DNA of 64,000 nt from Corynebacterium aquilae DSM 44791. Lineage in GTDB: Bacteria; Actinomycetota; Actinomycetes; Mycobacteriales; Mycobacteriaceae. A program made the translations under genes and the position numbers. This document shows, in pieces, positions 8,834 through 17,406 of the stretch (the stretch's first letter is position 1; each line of letters starts with the position of its first letter). The notes under the pieces were generated by a model. The model was not told where the DNA came from, did not search any database, and saw nothing but the letters and a program-made list of their open reading frames with translations. The stretch covers positions 2,069,992 to 2,133,991 of the forward strand of contig NZ_CP009245.1 of NCBI RefSeq assembly GCF_001941445.1, written 5' to 3'.

Positions 8834-10219
8834 CTAGCAGCCGATCAGGCGCTGGGCGAGGTAGCCTTCGAGCTCGTCGAGGGGGACGCGCTGTTGCTCC
8901 ATGGTGTCGCGCTCACGGACGGTGACGGCATTGTCTTCGAGGGTGTCGAAGTCGACGGTGACACAGAAGGGGGTGCCGATTTCGTCCTGGCGGCGGTAGC
9001 GACGGCCGATGGCGCCGGAGGTGTCGTAGTCGATGTTCCAGTGCTGGCGCAGCTGCTCGGCAACCTTTTCCGCGGTGGGGGTGAGGGTGTCTTTCTTGGA
9101 CAGCGGCAGCACGGCGACCTTGACGGGAGCGAGGCGACGGTCGAGCTTGAGCACGACGCGCTTGTCGACTCCGCCCTTGGCGTTGGGGGCTTCGTCCTCG
9201 TGGTAGGCGTCGACGAGGAAGGCCATCATGGAGCGGCCAAGGCCGGCCGCGGGTTCGATGACGTAGGGCACCCAGCGTTCGCCGGTTTCCTGGTCGAAGT
9301 AGGACAGGTCTTCGCCGGAGCCTTTGGCGTGCACGGACAGGTCGTAGTCGGTACGGTTGGCCACGCCTTCGAGCTCACCCCACTTGGAGCCGGCGAAGTG
9401 GAAGGCGTATTCCACGTCGACGGTGCGCTTGGAGTAGTGGGAGAGCTTTTCCTGCGGGTGCTCATACAGGCGCAGGTTGTCGGGGTTGATGCCGAGGTCG
9501 ACGTACCAGTTGTAGCGGTGGTCGATCCAGTACTGGTGCCACTGCTCGTCGGTGCCGGGCTTGACGAAGAATTCCATCTCCATCTGCTCGAACTCGCGGG
9601 TGCGGAAGATGAAGTTGCCGGGGGTGATCTCGTTGCGGAAGGACTTGCCGATCTGCGCGATGCCGAACGGGGGCTTCATGCGGGCGGAGGTCATCACGTT
9701 TTTGAAGTTGACGAAGATGCCCTGCGCGGTCTCCGGGCGGAGGTAGTGCAGGCCTTCCTCATCATCGACGGGGCCGAGGAAGGTTTTGAGCATGCCGGAG
9801 AATTCCTTGGGCTCGGTCCAGTTGCCGGGCTGGCCGGTTTCCGGGTCGGGAATGTCGGCCAGGCCGTTTGCCGGCGGGTGGCCGTGCTTTTCCTCGTAGG
9901 CTTCCAGCAGGTGATCTGCACGGTAGCGCTTGTGGGTGTGCAGGGACTCCACCAGCGGGTCGGTGAACACTTCGAGGTGCCCGGAGGACACCCAGGTTTG
10001 GCGGGGCAGGATCACGGAGGAGTCCAGGCCGACGATGTCGGGCCGGGAGGTGACCATGGAGCGCCACCACTGCTTCTTGATGTTTTCCTTCAGCTCGACG
10101 CCGAGCGGGCCGTAGTCCCATGCGGATCGGGTGCCGCCGTAGATTTCGCCACAGGGGTAGACGAGTCCACGACGTTTACACAGGTTAACGACGGTATCAA
10201 TGATGGATTGCGGGGCCAC
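8834..10219 (-). CDS. glyS: Glycyl-tRNA synthetase (alpha2 type)
   Basis: 461 aa, class II aminoacyl-tRNA synthetase charging tRNA-Gly. Motif 2 region [26 protein letters not shown], motif 3 [11 protein letters not shown] and the C-terminal anticodon-binding domain ([10 protein letters not shown] onward) are all present. The N-terminal segment [23 protein letters not shown] is typical of the homodimeric bacterial/eukaryotic form. Start is GTG 10219 with AAGGAG about 11 nt upstream. First gene of a two-gene unit with the 8274-8831 membrane protein. The leader contains a GC-rich hairpin; no T-box signature was seen. Confidence 0.95.
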   Translation of the reverse strand: MAPQSIIDTVVNLCKRRGLVYPCGEIYGGTRSAWDYGPLGVELKENIKKQWWRSMVTSRPDIVGLDSSVILPRQTWVSSGHLEVFTDPLVESLHTHKRYRADHLLEAYEEKHGHPPANGLADIPDPETGQPGNWTEPKEFSGMLKTFLGPVDDEEGLHYLRPETAQGIFVNFKNVMTSARMKPPFGIAQIGKSFRNEITPGNFIFRTREFEQMEMEFFVKPGTDEQWHQYWIDHRYNWYVDLGINPDNLRLYEHPQEKLSHYSKRTVDVEYAFHFAGSKWGELEGVANRTDYDLSVHAKGSGEDLSYFDQETGERWVPYVIEPAAGLGRSMMAFLVDAYHEDEAPNAKGGVDKRVVLKLDRRLAPVKVAVLPLSKKDTLTPTAEKVAEQLRQHWNIDYDTSGAIGRRYRRQDEIGTPFCVTVDFDTLEDNAVTVRERDTMEQQRVPLDELEGYLAQRLIGC

Positions 10220-10249
10220 TTTGGTGGTCTTCTCCTTGTGATATCAGTG

Positions 10250-10272
10250 GCGCCCGGCTGGCTGCCGGGCGC
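10250..10272 (-). other. GC-rich hairpin in the glyS leader
   Basis: GCGCCCGGC (10250-10258) and GCCGGGCGC (10264-10272) form a perfect 9-bp stem with loop TGGCT, 31 nt upstream of the glyS start and just upstream of its AAGGAG. No T-run follows. It may be a 5'-UTR stabiliser or regulatory stem. Confidence 0.4.
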
Positions 10273-10500
10273 ACAGAGTGCTTCAAGCCGGTGATTCTAC
10301 CTGCTTTCACAATCGATGTGCCCTTTGACGGGGGCAGTGCGGCACTGTGGCGCGCCCGCTGTGACGCCTTGGAGGCTTGCCCTCCTTATGTGCTGCGCGG
10401 GTGACACGGGGTGCGTTTGGAGGGCGCCTGCGGGAAAGCCCCTCAGGCGCATTGCTGGGTGGGGCGTCGGGCAACCTTTGGCGTCGGTGGGAGAAAGAGC

Positions 10501-10530
10501 AGGTATGAACAGGTATGAACAGGTATGAAA
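10501..10530. repeat. Three tandem 10-bp repeats
   Basis: AGGTATGAAC, AGGTATGAAC, AGGTATGAAA in immediate succession. The period is close to one helical turn, so all copies face the same side of DNA. They lie 280 bp upstream of glyS in non-coding sequence. Confidence 0.8.
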
Positions 10531-10699
10531 CAGCCCAGCAACCCATGCGGCACGGGTCATACACCGACGTAAGCGCCTTGTCTTGCGTTTGTCCAAAAAA
10601 GTTGCACCCGCCCCCATCCCACTTAGCCCTCAATTCACCCGTTCGTGTGAAAATTTGGCCACATTAGCGGCCGGCGAATTGACAACGACACACCGAAGT

Positions 10700-10714
10700 A
10701 AACATAAGATGTTT
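10700..10714. promoter_or_regulatory. 15-bp palindrome, candidate operator
   Basis: AAACAT-AAG-ATGTTT is a perfect 6-3-6 palindrome. A partial copy (CAAACATAAAATG) occurs about 45 bp further on and an inverted half-site (ATGTTTAC) near 10868. The regulator is unknown. Confidence 0.35.
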
Positions 10715-11240
10715 CTAATTTGGCGCGCTTTGGTCACATGATTGCATACAAACATAAAATGCCCTTTCATATGACCATTAAGGCCGCGTGGCCGGCCGCC
10801 CGAAAGCCCTTTTTCATAAGTGGAAAATTATATGTGTGCCTTTTTCGCGCAACCGCCGACCCCACCCATGTTTACTTTCGGCTAAAATCCCATCTTAAGG
10901 TAGCAATGCCACGTCTACCTGCAGATACTCCCCGCCCGAGCTGTCGAAAATGTCCCCAGGACACACTCCTGGCCAGAATTGACAAGGAGGAAAAGCGGTC
11001 GGGTTTTTGCACGCGACGGGGCCTGCCGAAAACCTTTTTCCACCTTCGGAAAACGGGTTTTTAATATGGGGTTTACCCCCTGGCAGTTTGCTACAGCACC
11101 TCCACCGAAGGTGCGAATCATGCGCGCGGAAGCACTCTTTTCGCACTCGCATGTAACTTGTGCAATATGTCATTTTCGCCTTTCGCGGGGCGATTTTAAT
11201 AAATTTTAAGCAATACCACCCCCTTTAGGGGGTAAAAAAG

Positions 11241-11308
11241 GCACCTTTTTCAGTAAGCGAGCCGCAAGTCCGTGCGCGGGTTTCGGAACTCAGGTTTACT
11301 GAAAGTGC
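11241..11308 (+). promoter_or_regulatory. Foldable leader element upstream of the ArsR-type gene
   Basis: TTCAGTAA (11249-11256) pairs perfectly with TTACTGAA (11296-11303). It is flanked by GCAC/GTGC (11241-11244 with 11305-11308) and encloses GAGCCG paired to CGG-AA-CTC. A separate hairpin CCGAAC/GTTCGG follows at 11342-11360. Ends about 130 nt before the ATG. Confidence 0.35.
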
Positions 11309-11436
11309 ATCCCACGTCCGTTGTTGGGAGCTGGAAAGGAGCCGAACGTTCCAAGTTCGGTTTCGCCACACAGCCCCTCGTTGACATTTTGCTCAACATA
11401 CAGCCCACGTACGAGCACCCGAAGAAGGGGTCCACA

Positions 11437-11784
11437 ATGGCCACACCAACCAGAAATCGCCGGACGATAACAACGACCGCCCCCGATCGCTCGCGCCTCG
11501 ATGACAGCGTGTACATCCAGGCCGCAGAGCTCATCCACGCTCTCCACAGCCCCCTGCGGCTGAAGATCGTCCACCTCCTCGCAGAGCAGGACATGTGCGT
11601 ACACGAGATCGTGGAGATCTTGGGCGCCAACCAGCCTTTGGTGTCGCAACACCTCAAAGTTCTCAAAGACGCCGGTGTTGTCGACGCCGAGCGTCAAGGC
11701 CGGGAGCAGCTATATACGCTGACCTGCCCCGCCTCCCTGAAGATCATGCGCACTGCGCTGTCAGCGACGTGCAGTGATCGATAA
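11437..11784 (+). CDS. ArsR/SmtB-family metal-responsive repressor
   Basis: 115-aa winged-helix DNA-binding protein. LRLKIVHLLAEQDMCVHEIVEILGANQPLVSQHLKVLKDAGVV is the classical HTH region (read in short pieces: MCVHEIVEILG then QPLVSQHLKVL), followed by the wing ERQGREQLYTLT. Cys in DMCVHE occupies the ELCV-type metal-site position of alpha-3; a further Cys is in the C-terminal TCPASLK. ATG 11437 is preceded by GAAGAAGGGG; upstream in-frame codons are non-coding-like. In related genomes this gene sits directly before zur and represses in response to zinc, so zinc sensing is the likely role, but here 1.4 kb separates the two. A strong terminator follows. Confidence 0.85.
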   Translation: MATPTRNRRTITTTAPDRSRLDDSVYIQAAELIHALHSPLRLKIVHLLAEQDMCVHEIVEILGANQPLVSQHLKVLKDAGVVDAERQGREQLYTLTCPASLKIMRTALSATCSDR

Positions 11785-11820
11785 GTAATTCTTCGGGGCA
11801 CACGCTCAACGGGCTATTCG

Positions 11821-11865
11821 CCGGGGCCACCCACTGCTAGGCAGTGCGGTGGCCCCGGCTTTTTC
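11821..11865 (+). terminator. Terminator after the ArsR-type gene
   Basis: CCGGGGCCACC pairs with GGTGGCCCCGG and an inner CACTGC/GCAGTG extends the stem, followed by CTTTTT. It separates the regulator from zur. Confidence 0.85.
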
Positions 11866-12839
11866 ATGCCTCCAGACACCACCCCACTGCCCCACGCCAG
11901 GGACCCACCCCAAGGACACCGCACCAACCGCAACCGGCGCCGGCGCACACCATCTTCACCCGGCAGCAGACCCCGGCCAGGTGGCTTAGCCAAGCCTGTC
12001 CTCTCCGCGCAAATTCGCCACTGGTGCTTTTAAAGACCACCGACACCTTCCGCCATTGATAACACCTGTGCTTCCACAAAACCGCCCAACACCACCCCAG
12101 GCACACCCCACGGCAACCCACGGCAACCCCTATCCCATCCATGCACGCACCCACCACCTTCCACAGCTTTAAAAAATCCCCCGAGAAACAACTGCCGTGG
12201 CAAAAGATTCCCACCCACCCCACACCCGATGAAAGGCCTTCTCCCCCGCCGTACCCAACACCCACCAACACTTCCGGATCCACACATTCAACACCGGCAA
12301 ATGACTGCAGCAAGCCGCCGCAGGCAACATCAACACCCAAGCCCCAGCTAACCTCGCCCAAGCTTCGCCCCAGCCCGGCCCAGCCCTACCCAGCCCTGTG
12401 CAATAACTAACGCTCGCCGCGGCAAACCAAAAAAAGACTAAAAAAACATACTTTTGGAACTCTATCGCGCATTACCTGCGCATTACTGCTTGGCACCGCA
12501 GCATTAATGGCAGCGATTATAAAATTATGTAGCTCGATAGTTATTGCAGACATATAAGCACCCCCAGAAAATGTTGAGCTTTCGAAAACTAAATTCCACC
12601 GCACCACCCCAGCAAAGCCCCCAACTGACACTGCCAAGTTTCAATTACGCACAGCACAAAAACGCCACCCAGATAGGCGACAGGAAATCTGCTAACGAAA
12701 CCGACCGTCATACAAAGGATTGATAAACGCCTACAACCTGCGCCTTTATCCACATGTTCCCGCATTCCCCACGGCGGTGCCCGCCCGTCCAATTGTCTTC
12801 ACGGGGGCGAATCGAATAAACTTTTTTGCATGACTTAAA

Positions 12840-12858
12840 TGAAGTATTTTCAACTTCA
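12840..12858. promoter_or_regulatory. 19-bp inverted repeat, possible metal-regulator box
   Basis: TGAAGTATTTTCAACTTCA: TGAAGT and ACTTCA arms around ATTTTCA. On the other strand it contains TTGAAAATACTTCA, loosely like the TGAAAAT...TTCA pattern I recall for actinobacterial Zur boxes. About 330 bp upstream of zur. Confidence 0.3.
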
Positions 12859-12900
12859 CCAGTCGTGAGACCTAAAATACAGCGACCCCTCCGGAGACGC

Positions 12901-12957
12901 TCACCACACTATGGCCGGCCATCCAAACGGTCAAAACTCACATTTGAGCCGTGGTGA
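12901..12957. ncRNA. Candidate structured RNA element (three-way junction)
   Basis: TCACCAC (12901-12907) pairs with GTGGTGA (12951-12957). Inside are the self-complementary ATGGCCGGCCAT (12911-12922) and a hairpin GGTCAAA (12929-12935) with TTTGAGCC (12943-12950, one bulged G). The same fold is possible on either strand. No coding frame or known RNA family recognised. Confidence 0.3.
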
Positions 12958-13049
12958 AAACAAACGAAACACCCCCGTTTCTCCCCCTAGGCGAGCTGTT
13001 TTCTTGTAGCGATACACCGTTCGGTTAGCGGTCACACCGCCACAATATT

Positions 13050-13064
13050 CTGAGATTTTCTCAG
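13050..13064. promoter_or_regulatory. Perfect palindrome upstream of zur
   Basis: CTGAGA-TTT-TCTCAG, 6-3-6, about 127 bp before the zur start. Size and spacing suit a dimeric repressor; the binder is unknown. Confidence 0.35.
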
Positions 13065-13190
13065 CACCTCGGGAAAAGTCTCACCAATAAAATTTGTGGT
13101 AACCGACGTTTCAGCTATCGTTATCTCATCAAATTCTTAACTGATTGGGTTTATCCCACTTCAGTGCCCTCTGAATGAAAGGTGCGATCC

Positions 13191-13613
13191 ATGGCAGTCA
13201 AAACCGACGCCTCGATCCCGAAGCTAGGTGCACGCAGCACCCGTCAGCGCGCCGCAGTCGTCAACGTCCTGCGCGAACTGACCAACTTCTCCTCCGCGAA
13301 AACCATTCACCAGGAGATCACCGCCCGCAACTACAAGGTCGGCCTGACCACCGTCTACCGCACCCTGCAGTCCCTGGCCGACATCAACGCCGTCGACGTA
13401 CTGCACATGTCCACCGGCGAAACCCTCTACCGCGCCTGCGAGTCCAACGATCACCACCACCACATCGTGTGCTCCAACTGCGGCAAGACCGTCGAAATCG
13501 ACGGCGGCCCCGTCGAAGAATGGGCAGCCAACATGGCCAAAGCCAACGGCTTCGTCCTCACCGGCCACACCGCCGAAGTCTTCGGCACCTGCAGCTCCTG
13601 CCAGCACGCCTAA
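13191..13613 (+). CDS. zur: Zinc uptake regulator Zur (Fur family)
   Basis: 140-aa Fur-family repressor that binds DNA when loaded with zinc and shuts off zinc uptake genes. N-terminal winged helix: RSTRQRAAVVNVLREL, then the recognition region VGLTTVYRTLQSL. The C-terminal dimer/metal domain has the His-rich SNDHHHHIVCSNCGKTVEID and a second CxxC pair FGTCSSCQHA, giving the structural zinc site. The pattern fits Zur better than iron-Fur in actinobacteria. ATG 13191 has AAAGG 9 nt upstream; GTG 13182 is an alternative. Normally encoded right after an ArsR/SmtB-type gene; here a long gap lies between. Terminated by an 18-bp hairpin. Confidence 0.9.
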   Translation: MAVKTDASIPKLGARSTRQRAAVVNVLRELTNFSSAKTIHQEITARNYKVGLTTVYRTLQSLADINAVDVLHMSTGETLYRACESNDHHHHIVCSNCGKTVEIDGGPVEEWAANMAKANGFVLTGHTAEVFGTCSSCQHA

Positions 13614-13638
13614 ACGCGCGCCCGCACACAACCGGTCA

Positions 13639-13688
13639 ACGGGCCGGCTCTTTGCTCCCACGAAAAGCAAAGAGCCGGCCCGTTTTCT
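13639..13688. terminator. Strong bidirectional terminator between zur and the VIT-type gene
   Basis: Perfect 18-bp stem: 13639-13656 with 13666-13683, 9-nt loop, T-run on the plus strand. It separates convergent genes. Confidence 0.9.
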
Positions 13689-13733
13689 CATCCCCAAAGC
13701 ACACACCAATCCCCCACCACCGCAAAAAATCGC

Positions 13734-14837
13734 CTACAACACAGCCCCAAACGCCGAACCCAACCCATAGGTCACCGCACTCGCCCCCAAACCAATAGCC
13801 AACTGACGCAACGCCCGCGTCACCGGGGAGGTTCCCGACAAAATACCAACGATCCCGCCCGTAGCCATCAACGTCAACCCCACCAACACACACGCCACCG
13901 TGGCCGCCACCGCAGTCGAAACCCCAAACAAAAACGGAATCAACGGCACAAAAGCACCGGCGGCAAACAAACAAAACGACGCACCAGCAGCACCCAACGC
14001 GCTGCCCACCGCTTCCTCACCGGCAGCACTAAAACGCCCCCCAGTAATCGGCGCCTCCACCGAAGGATGATTAGCCCTAATCCCCGCCAACACCGCACGC
14101 GCATGCTGATCCGCTTCCTGCTCCCCCATACCGCGCGCACGATACACCAACGACAACTCATTAGCGTTCACATCCAACTGCGGCACCAAATTATCCGCAT
14201 CCTCATGCGGAGTAGAAGCCGCCAACAACTCCCGCTGCGACGACACCGACACATACTCCCCCGCCGCCATCGACAACGCACCAGCCAACAGGCCCGAAAA
14301 ACCAGTCAACACAATCGCGCCCTGGCTTGCACCGGACCCCACCACCGCCAACACCAGCGCCAGGTTCGACACCAAACCATCATTAAGACCAAACACCGCC
14401 GCGCGGAAAGACCCCGACATCTTCTCCCGCGAACGCGCAGCCAACCCACGCACCACCTCAGCGTGAATGCGCTCATCAGCCAACATCTGCGCCGAAGCAT
14501 CCTCATCCTTGGCATAGGGCGAGCGGGCCTCCGCCGACTGCATCAACGCCAAGGTAAACACCGAACCAAAACGCTTAGCCAAAAACCCCATCAACAGCGT
14601 GGAATAATCCGGACGGCGCGGCATCCCCACATAATCGCCCAGCCGGGAACGCCAATACTCCTCATGGCGGGCCTCCGCGGCAGCAAGAGACAACAAAATC
14701 TCCCGCTCCTCACCATCCTTATTGTGAGCCAACTCGCGATACACGGCAGCCTCCGCCCGCTCATTAGCGAGATAACGCTGCCACCGCTTAATCTGGGCGC
14801 GCGTCGGCGTCGGCAACGCCCCCGGTGAGGTCGTCAC
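13734..14837 (-). CDS. Ferritin-like/VIT1 fusion metal transporter (MbfA-like)
   Basis: 367-aa membrane protein with two modules. Residues about 15-150 form a ferritin-like four-helix domain with iron-ligand patterns in ANERAEAAVYRELA, AEARHEEYWRS and ADERIHAEVVRG. Residues about 165-367 are a VIT1/CCC1 transporter domain starting with AVFGLNDGLVSNLALVL and SMAAGEYVSVSSQREL, with five predicted helices. This architecture resembles membrane-bound ferritin MbfA, which exports iron and lowers peroxide stress; Mn2+ is also possible. GTG start 1 nt after the uppS stop, so it is the last gene of the era-recO-uppS direction. Regulation by iron or peroxide is inferred, not seen. Confidence 0.85.
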   Translation of the reverse strand: MTTSPGALPTPTRAQIKRWQRYLANERAEAAVYRELAHNKDGEEREILLSLAAAEARHEEYWRSRLGDYVGMPRRPDYSTLLMGFLAKRFGSVFTLALMQSAEARSPYAKDEDASAQMLADERIHAEVVRGLAARSREKMSGSFRAAVFGLNDGLVSNLALVLAVVGSGASQGAIVLTGFSGLLAGALSMAAGEYVSVSSQRELLAASTPHEDADNLVPQLDVNANELSLVYRARGMGEQEADQHARAVLAGIRANHPSVEAPITGGRFSAAGEEAVGSALGAAGASFCLFAAGAFVPLIPFLFGVSTAVAATVACVLVGLTLMATGGIVGILSGTSPVTRALRQLAIGLGASAVTYGLGSAFGAVL

Positions 14838-14838
14838 G

Positions 14839-15573
14839 TTACTTCTTCACCCCACCGAAGCGACGATCGCGGCGCGCATACTCCTCCACCGCATCAAACA
14901 GATCCTGCGGGGTGAAATCCGGGAACAACTTATCCTGATACACCATCTCCGCATACACCGACTGCCACGGCAAAAAGTTACTCGTGCGCTTCTCCCCCGA
15001 AGGACGCAAGAACAAATCCACATCCGGCATCTCCGGATCGTACAAATAGCTCCCCAACGTCTTCTCCGTGATCGCCCCCGGAGCCAACTTGCCGGACTTA
15101 ACATCCTCAGCCAGCCTGCGAGTCGCATCCACCAACTCCGCGCGGCCACCATAGTTCACGCACATCACCAACGTCATCGTGGTGTTGTCCTTCGTCAACT
15201 CCTCAGCGGCCTCCAACTCGCGAATCACACTGCGCCACAACCGCGGACGACGACCCGCCCACTTCACCCGCACACCCTTCTCGTGCAGCTCCTGACGCTG
15301 CCGAGCAAGCACATCGCGGTTAAAGCCCATCAAAAAACGCACCTCATCGGCACTACGACGCCAATTCTCCGTCGAAAAAGCATAAGCCGACAGGTACGGA
15401 ACCCCCATCGCGATGCAGGCATCCACCACATCCAGCAGCACCGCCTCACCCCGCTTGTGGCCTTCGGTACGCTTCAGCCCACGCTCCTGGGCCCAACGCC
15501 CATTGCCATCCATCACGAGGGCAATATGCTTAGGAATGAACTCGGGGTCAATGTTTGGGGGGTTCAGCTTCAC
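14839..15573 (-). CDS. uppS: Cis-prenyl (polyprenyl) diphosphate synthase
   Basis: 244-aa cytoplasmic/peripheral enzyme adding isopentenyl units in Z configuration to make the lipid carrier for peptidoglycan and arabinogalactan (decaprenyl phosphate in this order). Catalytic [14 protein letters not shown] (Asp22) and the C-terminal [20 protein letters not shown] signature are present. The longer chain-length product is known for mycobacterial homologues (Rv2361c type) and inferred here. Followed 1 nt later by the ferritin-VIT gene and preceded by recO. Confidence 0.92.
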   Translation of the reverse strand: MKLNPPNIDPEFIPKHIALVMDGNGRWAQERGLKRTEGHKRGEAVLLDVVDACIAMGVPYLSAYAFSTENWRRSADEVRFLMGFNRDVLARQRQELHEKGVRVKWAGRRPRLWRSVIRELEAAEELTKDNTTMTLVMCVNYGGRAELVDATRRLAEDVKSGKLAPGAITEKTLGSYLYDPEMPDVDLFLRPSGEKRTSNFLPWQSVYAEMVYQDKLFPDFTPQDLFDAVEEYARRDRRFGGVKK

Positions 15574-15650
15574 GAGAGGCTATTGTGCCATGATTTTGCG
15601 CTCCCGGGAAGACACAACATAGCCCCGCCTCACCCCGACTTTTCCCACCC

Positions 15651-16391
15651 CTACTGCCCCAACTGCAAAGCACGCAGCGGGCTACCCACCTGCACCGAAA
15701 CACACTGGGACACCATCCGGTGCATCATCGCCGCCAACTGCTGCCCATTCGACCCCTCCAGCAGCTGCTGCGCCGCCTCACGATGCCCATGGGCTAACAA
15801 CCACATCAACCGCAAAGCCTGCTCATCCACATTCACCATCCCCGGCGGACGACAATTGCCACACACCGCACCACCCAGCGCCGCCACAAAAGCATGATGC
15901 GGGCCGGGTTTGCCGCAGTTGGCGCAATCAAACAAACTCGGCGCCAACCCCTCATGCATCATCACCTGCAATAAAAACTCATCCACATCCACCAAGGGAT
16001 CAGCACTATCCCGCATCCGGCGCAACGCCGCCAGCGTGCTATCGAACAAGAAGGGGTCATGATCATCGGCAACCGCATAGCGCCGAGCCGCCTGCAAAAT
16101 CGCCGCCGCCGCGGTATAGCGCTCAAAGTCCTCAATCAGCCCGTGCGCTAAATACTCCACGGTGTCCGCCCCCGTTAAAGAACACAAATTCGTGCCCTCA
16201 TACAACTGCACATCCAACAGCACAAAAGGCTGCAGCCGCGAACCAAAACGGCTATTGCTGCGGCGCACCCCCTTCGCCACCGCCCGCACCACTGACCGGG
16301 TGCGGGTCAGCAGCACAACAATCCGATCGGCCTCCCGAAAATCATGGGAGCCGACCACCAATGCCCGTTCACGAAAACTTGGTCGTGCCAC
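15651..16391 (-). CDS. recO: DNA repair protein RecO
   Basis: 246 aa. Loads RecA on SSB-coated DNA with RecR in gap repair. N-terminal OB-fold start FRERALVVGSHDFREADRIVVLLTR is typical. The actinobacterial zinc finger is intact: LFDCANCGK and GAVCGNCRPP give four cysteines. Lies in the era-recO-uppS series conserved in actinobacteria. About 100 bp upstream (after era) there are two small hairpins. Confidence 0.92.
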   Translation of the reverse strand: MARPSFRERALVVGSHDFREADRIVVLLTRTRSVVRAVAKGVRRSNSRFGSRLQPFVLLDVQLYEGTNLCSLTGADTVEYLAHGLIEDFERYTAAAAILQAARRYAVADDHDPFLFDSTLAALRRMRDSADPLVDVDEFLLQVMMHEGLAPSLFDCANCGKPGPHHAFVAALGGAVCGNCRPPGMVNVDEQALRLMWLLAHGHREAAQQLLEGSNGQQLAAMMHRMVSQCVSVQVGSPLRALQLGQ

Positions 16392-16422
16392 AGCGAAAAA
16401 AGTCCACCACCTTCACACACCC

Positions 16423-16459
16423 TCACATCCCGTGGGATGTGAAGGCTGGTTTTCCAGCC
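16423..16459 (-). other. Two adjacent hairpins between era and recO
   Basis: TCACATCCC/GGGATGTGA (16423-16431, 16434-16442) and GGCTGG/CCAGCC (16444-16449, 16454-16459). They may attenuate or process the era-recO transcript. Confidence 0.4.
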
Positions 16460-16494
16460 ACCACGAAAGCATCAAGCAGCAATGGTGGGGGCTT

Positions 16495-17406
16495 CTAGAA
16501 CCCCAAACGCCCCAAAGCCTTGGGGTCAGACTGCCAATTCTTCAGCACCTTGATGCGCAAATCGAGATACACATTCGTGCCCAGCAGCTCCATAATCTCC
16601 AAGCGGGAACGGTGCACGATGCGCGAGAGTCGGCGACCATCCTTACCGATGATGATGGACTTCTGTCCGGGGCGCTCCACGTAGAGCACCGCGTGCACAT
16701 CGGTCACCCCTTCACGCTCGGGGTTGGGCAGCACCTCATCGATTTCCACCGCCACGGAGTGCGGCAGCTCCTCTTTCAGCCCAGACAGTGCGGCTTCGCG
16801 GATAAGCTCCGACATCCGGGTATTGAGATCTTCGTCGGTGACGTGATCGTCGGGATAAAACTTCGGCCCCTCCGGCAGCAGGCCCGTGATGACGTCAATA
16901 AGGACATCGGTCTGCTCCCCCTTGGTGGCGGACACCGGAACGACCTCGCACTCGCCTCCAAGGAACTCGTGCACCGCCATTAGCTGGTGGGCGACCTGGT
17001 CGCGGGAAACCTTATCGACCTTGGTGACAATACCCACGATGGGGGTTTTCGGCGCGACGGTGCGAACCGCATCCAAAATCCACCGGTCACCGGGGCCGAT
17101 CTTCTCATCGGCGGGAATCGTCAACCCAATGACGTCGACATCGGAATAGGTGTCTTTCACGATGTCGTTGAGGCGCTCACCCAGCAGGGTGCGCGGCCGG
17201 TGCAAACCCGGGGTGTCCACCAGGATGATCTGAGCGTTATCGCGGTGCACGATGCCGCGAATGGGGCGGCGGGTGGTTTCCGGCTGGTCTGCGGTGATCG
17301 CGATCTTCTGGCCAACGAGAGCGTTGATCAGGGTGGACTTGCCGGTGTTGGGTCGACCAACGAAGCTCAAAAATCCGGAGCGAAAGCCCTCGGGCGCATT
17401 CATCAT
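16495..17406 (-). CDS. era: GTPase Era
   Basis: 303-aa essential GTPase for 16S rRNA 3'-end maturation and 30S assembly. G1 GRPNTGKST, G3 VDTPGLHRP, G4 TKVD and a C-terminal KH domain with KSIIIGKDGRRLSRI are visible in order. Works with YbeY, which is encoded two genes upstream (18980-19660). ATG 17406 begins MMNAPEGFRSGF; the second Met is an equally good start. Confidence 0.95.
   Translation of the reverse strand: MMNAPEGFRSGFLSFVGRPNTGKSTLINALVGQKIAITADQPETTRRPIRGIVHRDNAQIILVDTPGLHRPRTLLGERLNDIVKDTYSDVDVIGLTIPADEKIGPGDRWILDAVRTVAPKTPIVGIVTKVDKVSRDQVAHQLMAVHEFLGGECEVVPVSATKGEQTDVLIDVITGLLPEGPKFYPDDHVTDEDLNTRMSELIREAALSGLKEELPHSVAVEIDEVLPNPEREGVTDVHAVLYVERPGQKSIIIGKDGRRLSRIVHRSRLEIMELLGTNVYLDLRIKVLKNWQSDPKALGRLGF

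Larger units (their letters stand above)
10220..11436. other. 1.2-kb intergenic region without a convincing gene
   Basis: Both strands were read; short open frames exist but lack ribosome sites, coding-like composition and recognisable motifs. The stretch 10650-11240 is noticeably more AT-rich than its surroundings. Contents I can name: the glyS leader hairpin, a 3x10-bp tandem repeat (10501-10530), the palindrome AAACATAAGATGTTT (10700-10714) with related AAACATAA copies near 10750 and an inverted half-site near 10868, hairpin CCAGGA/TCCTGG (10956-10972), and the folded element 11241-11308 in front of the ArsR-type gene. Confidence 0.6.
11866..13190. other. 1.3-kb intergenic region between the ArsR-type gene and zur
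   Basis: The first ~550 bp (to about 12410) are extremely C-rich on the plus strand with no plausible coding frame on either strand. From about 12420 the sequence becomes AT-richer. Direct repeat GCGCATTAC occurs twice near 12467-12484. Palindromes at 12840-12858 and 13050-13064 and a foldable element at 12901-12957 are listed separately. A 48-codon minus-strand frame (12407-12553) is not convincing. Confidence 0.55.

Noticed and set aside
8894..10294. 466-codon plus-strand frame opposite glyS
   Set aside because: Antisense shadow with Gly/Val-rich nonsense composition.
10501..10530. CRISPR array
   Set aside because: Units are 10 bp and contiguous with no spacers.
10220..10620. T-box riboswitch for glyS
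   Set aside because: No T-box consensus or specifier-loop pattern was found; only a simple hairpin.
11864..12361. 165-codon minus-strand frame after the ArsR-type gene
   Set aside because: Product of a C-rich stretch; Gly/Val/Cys/Trp-rich and motif-free.
12407..12553. 48-codon minus-strand frame in the zur upstream gap
   Set aside because: Weak ribosome site, no similarity and no support from neighbours.
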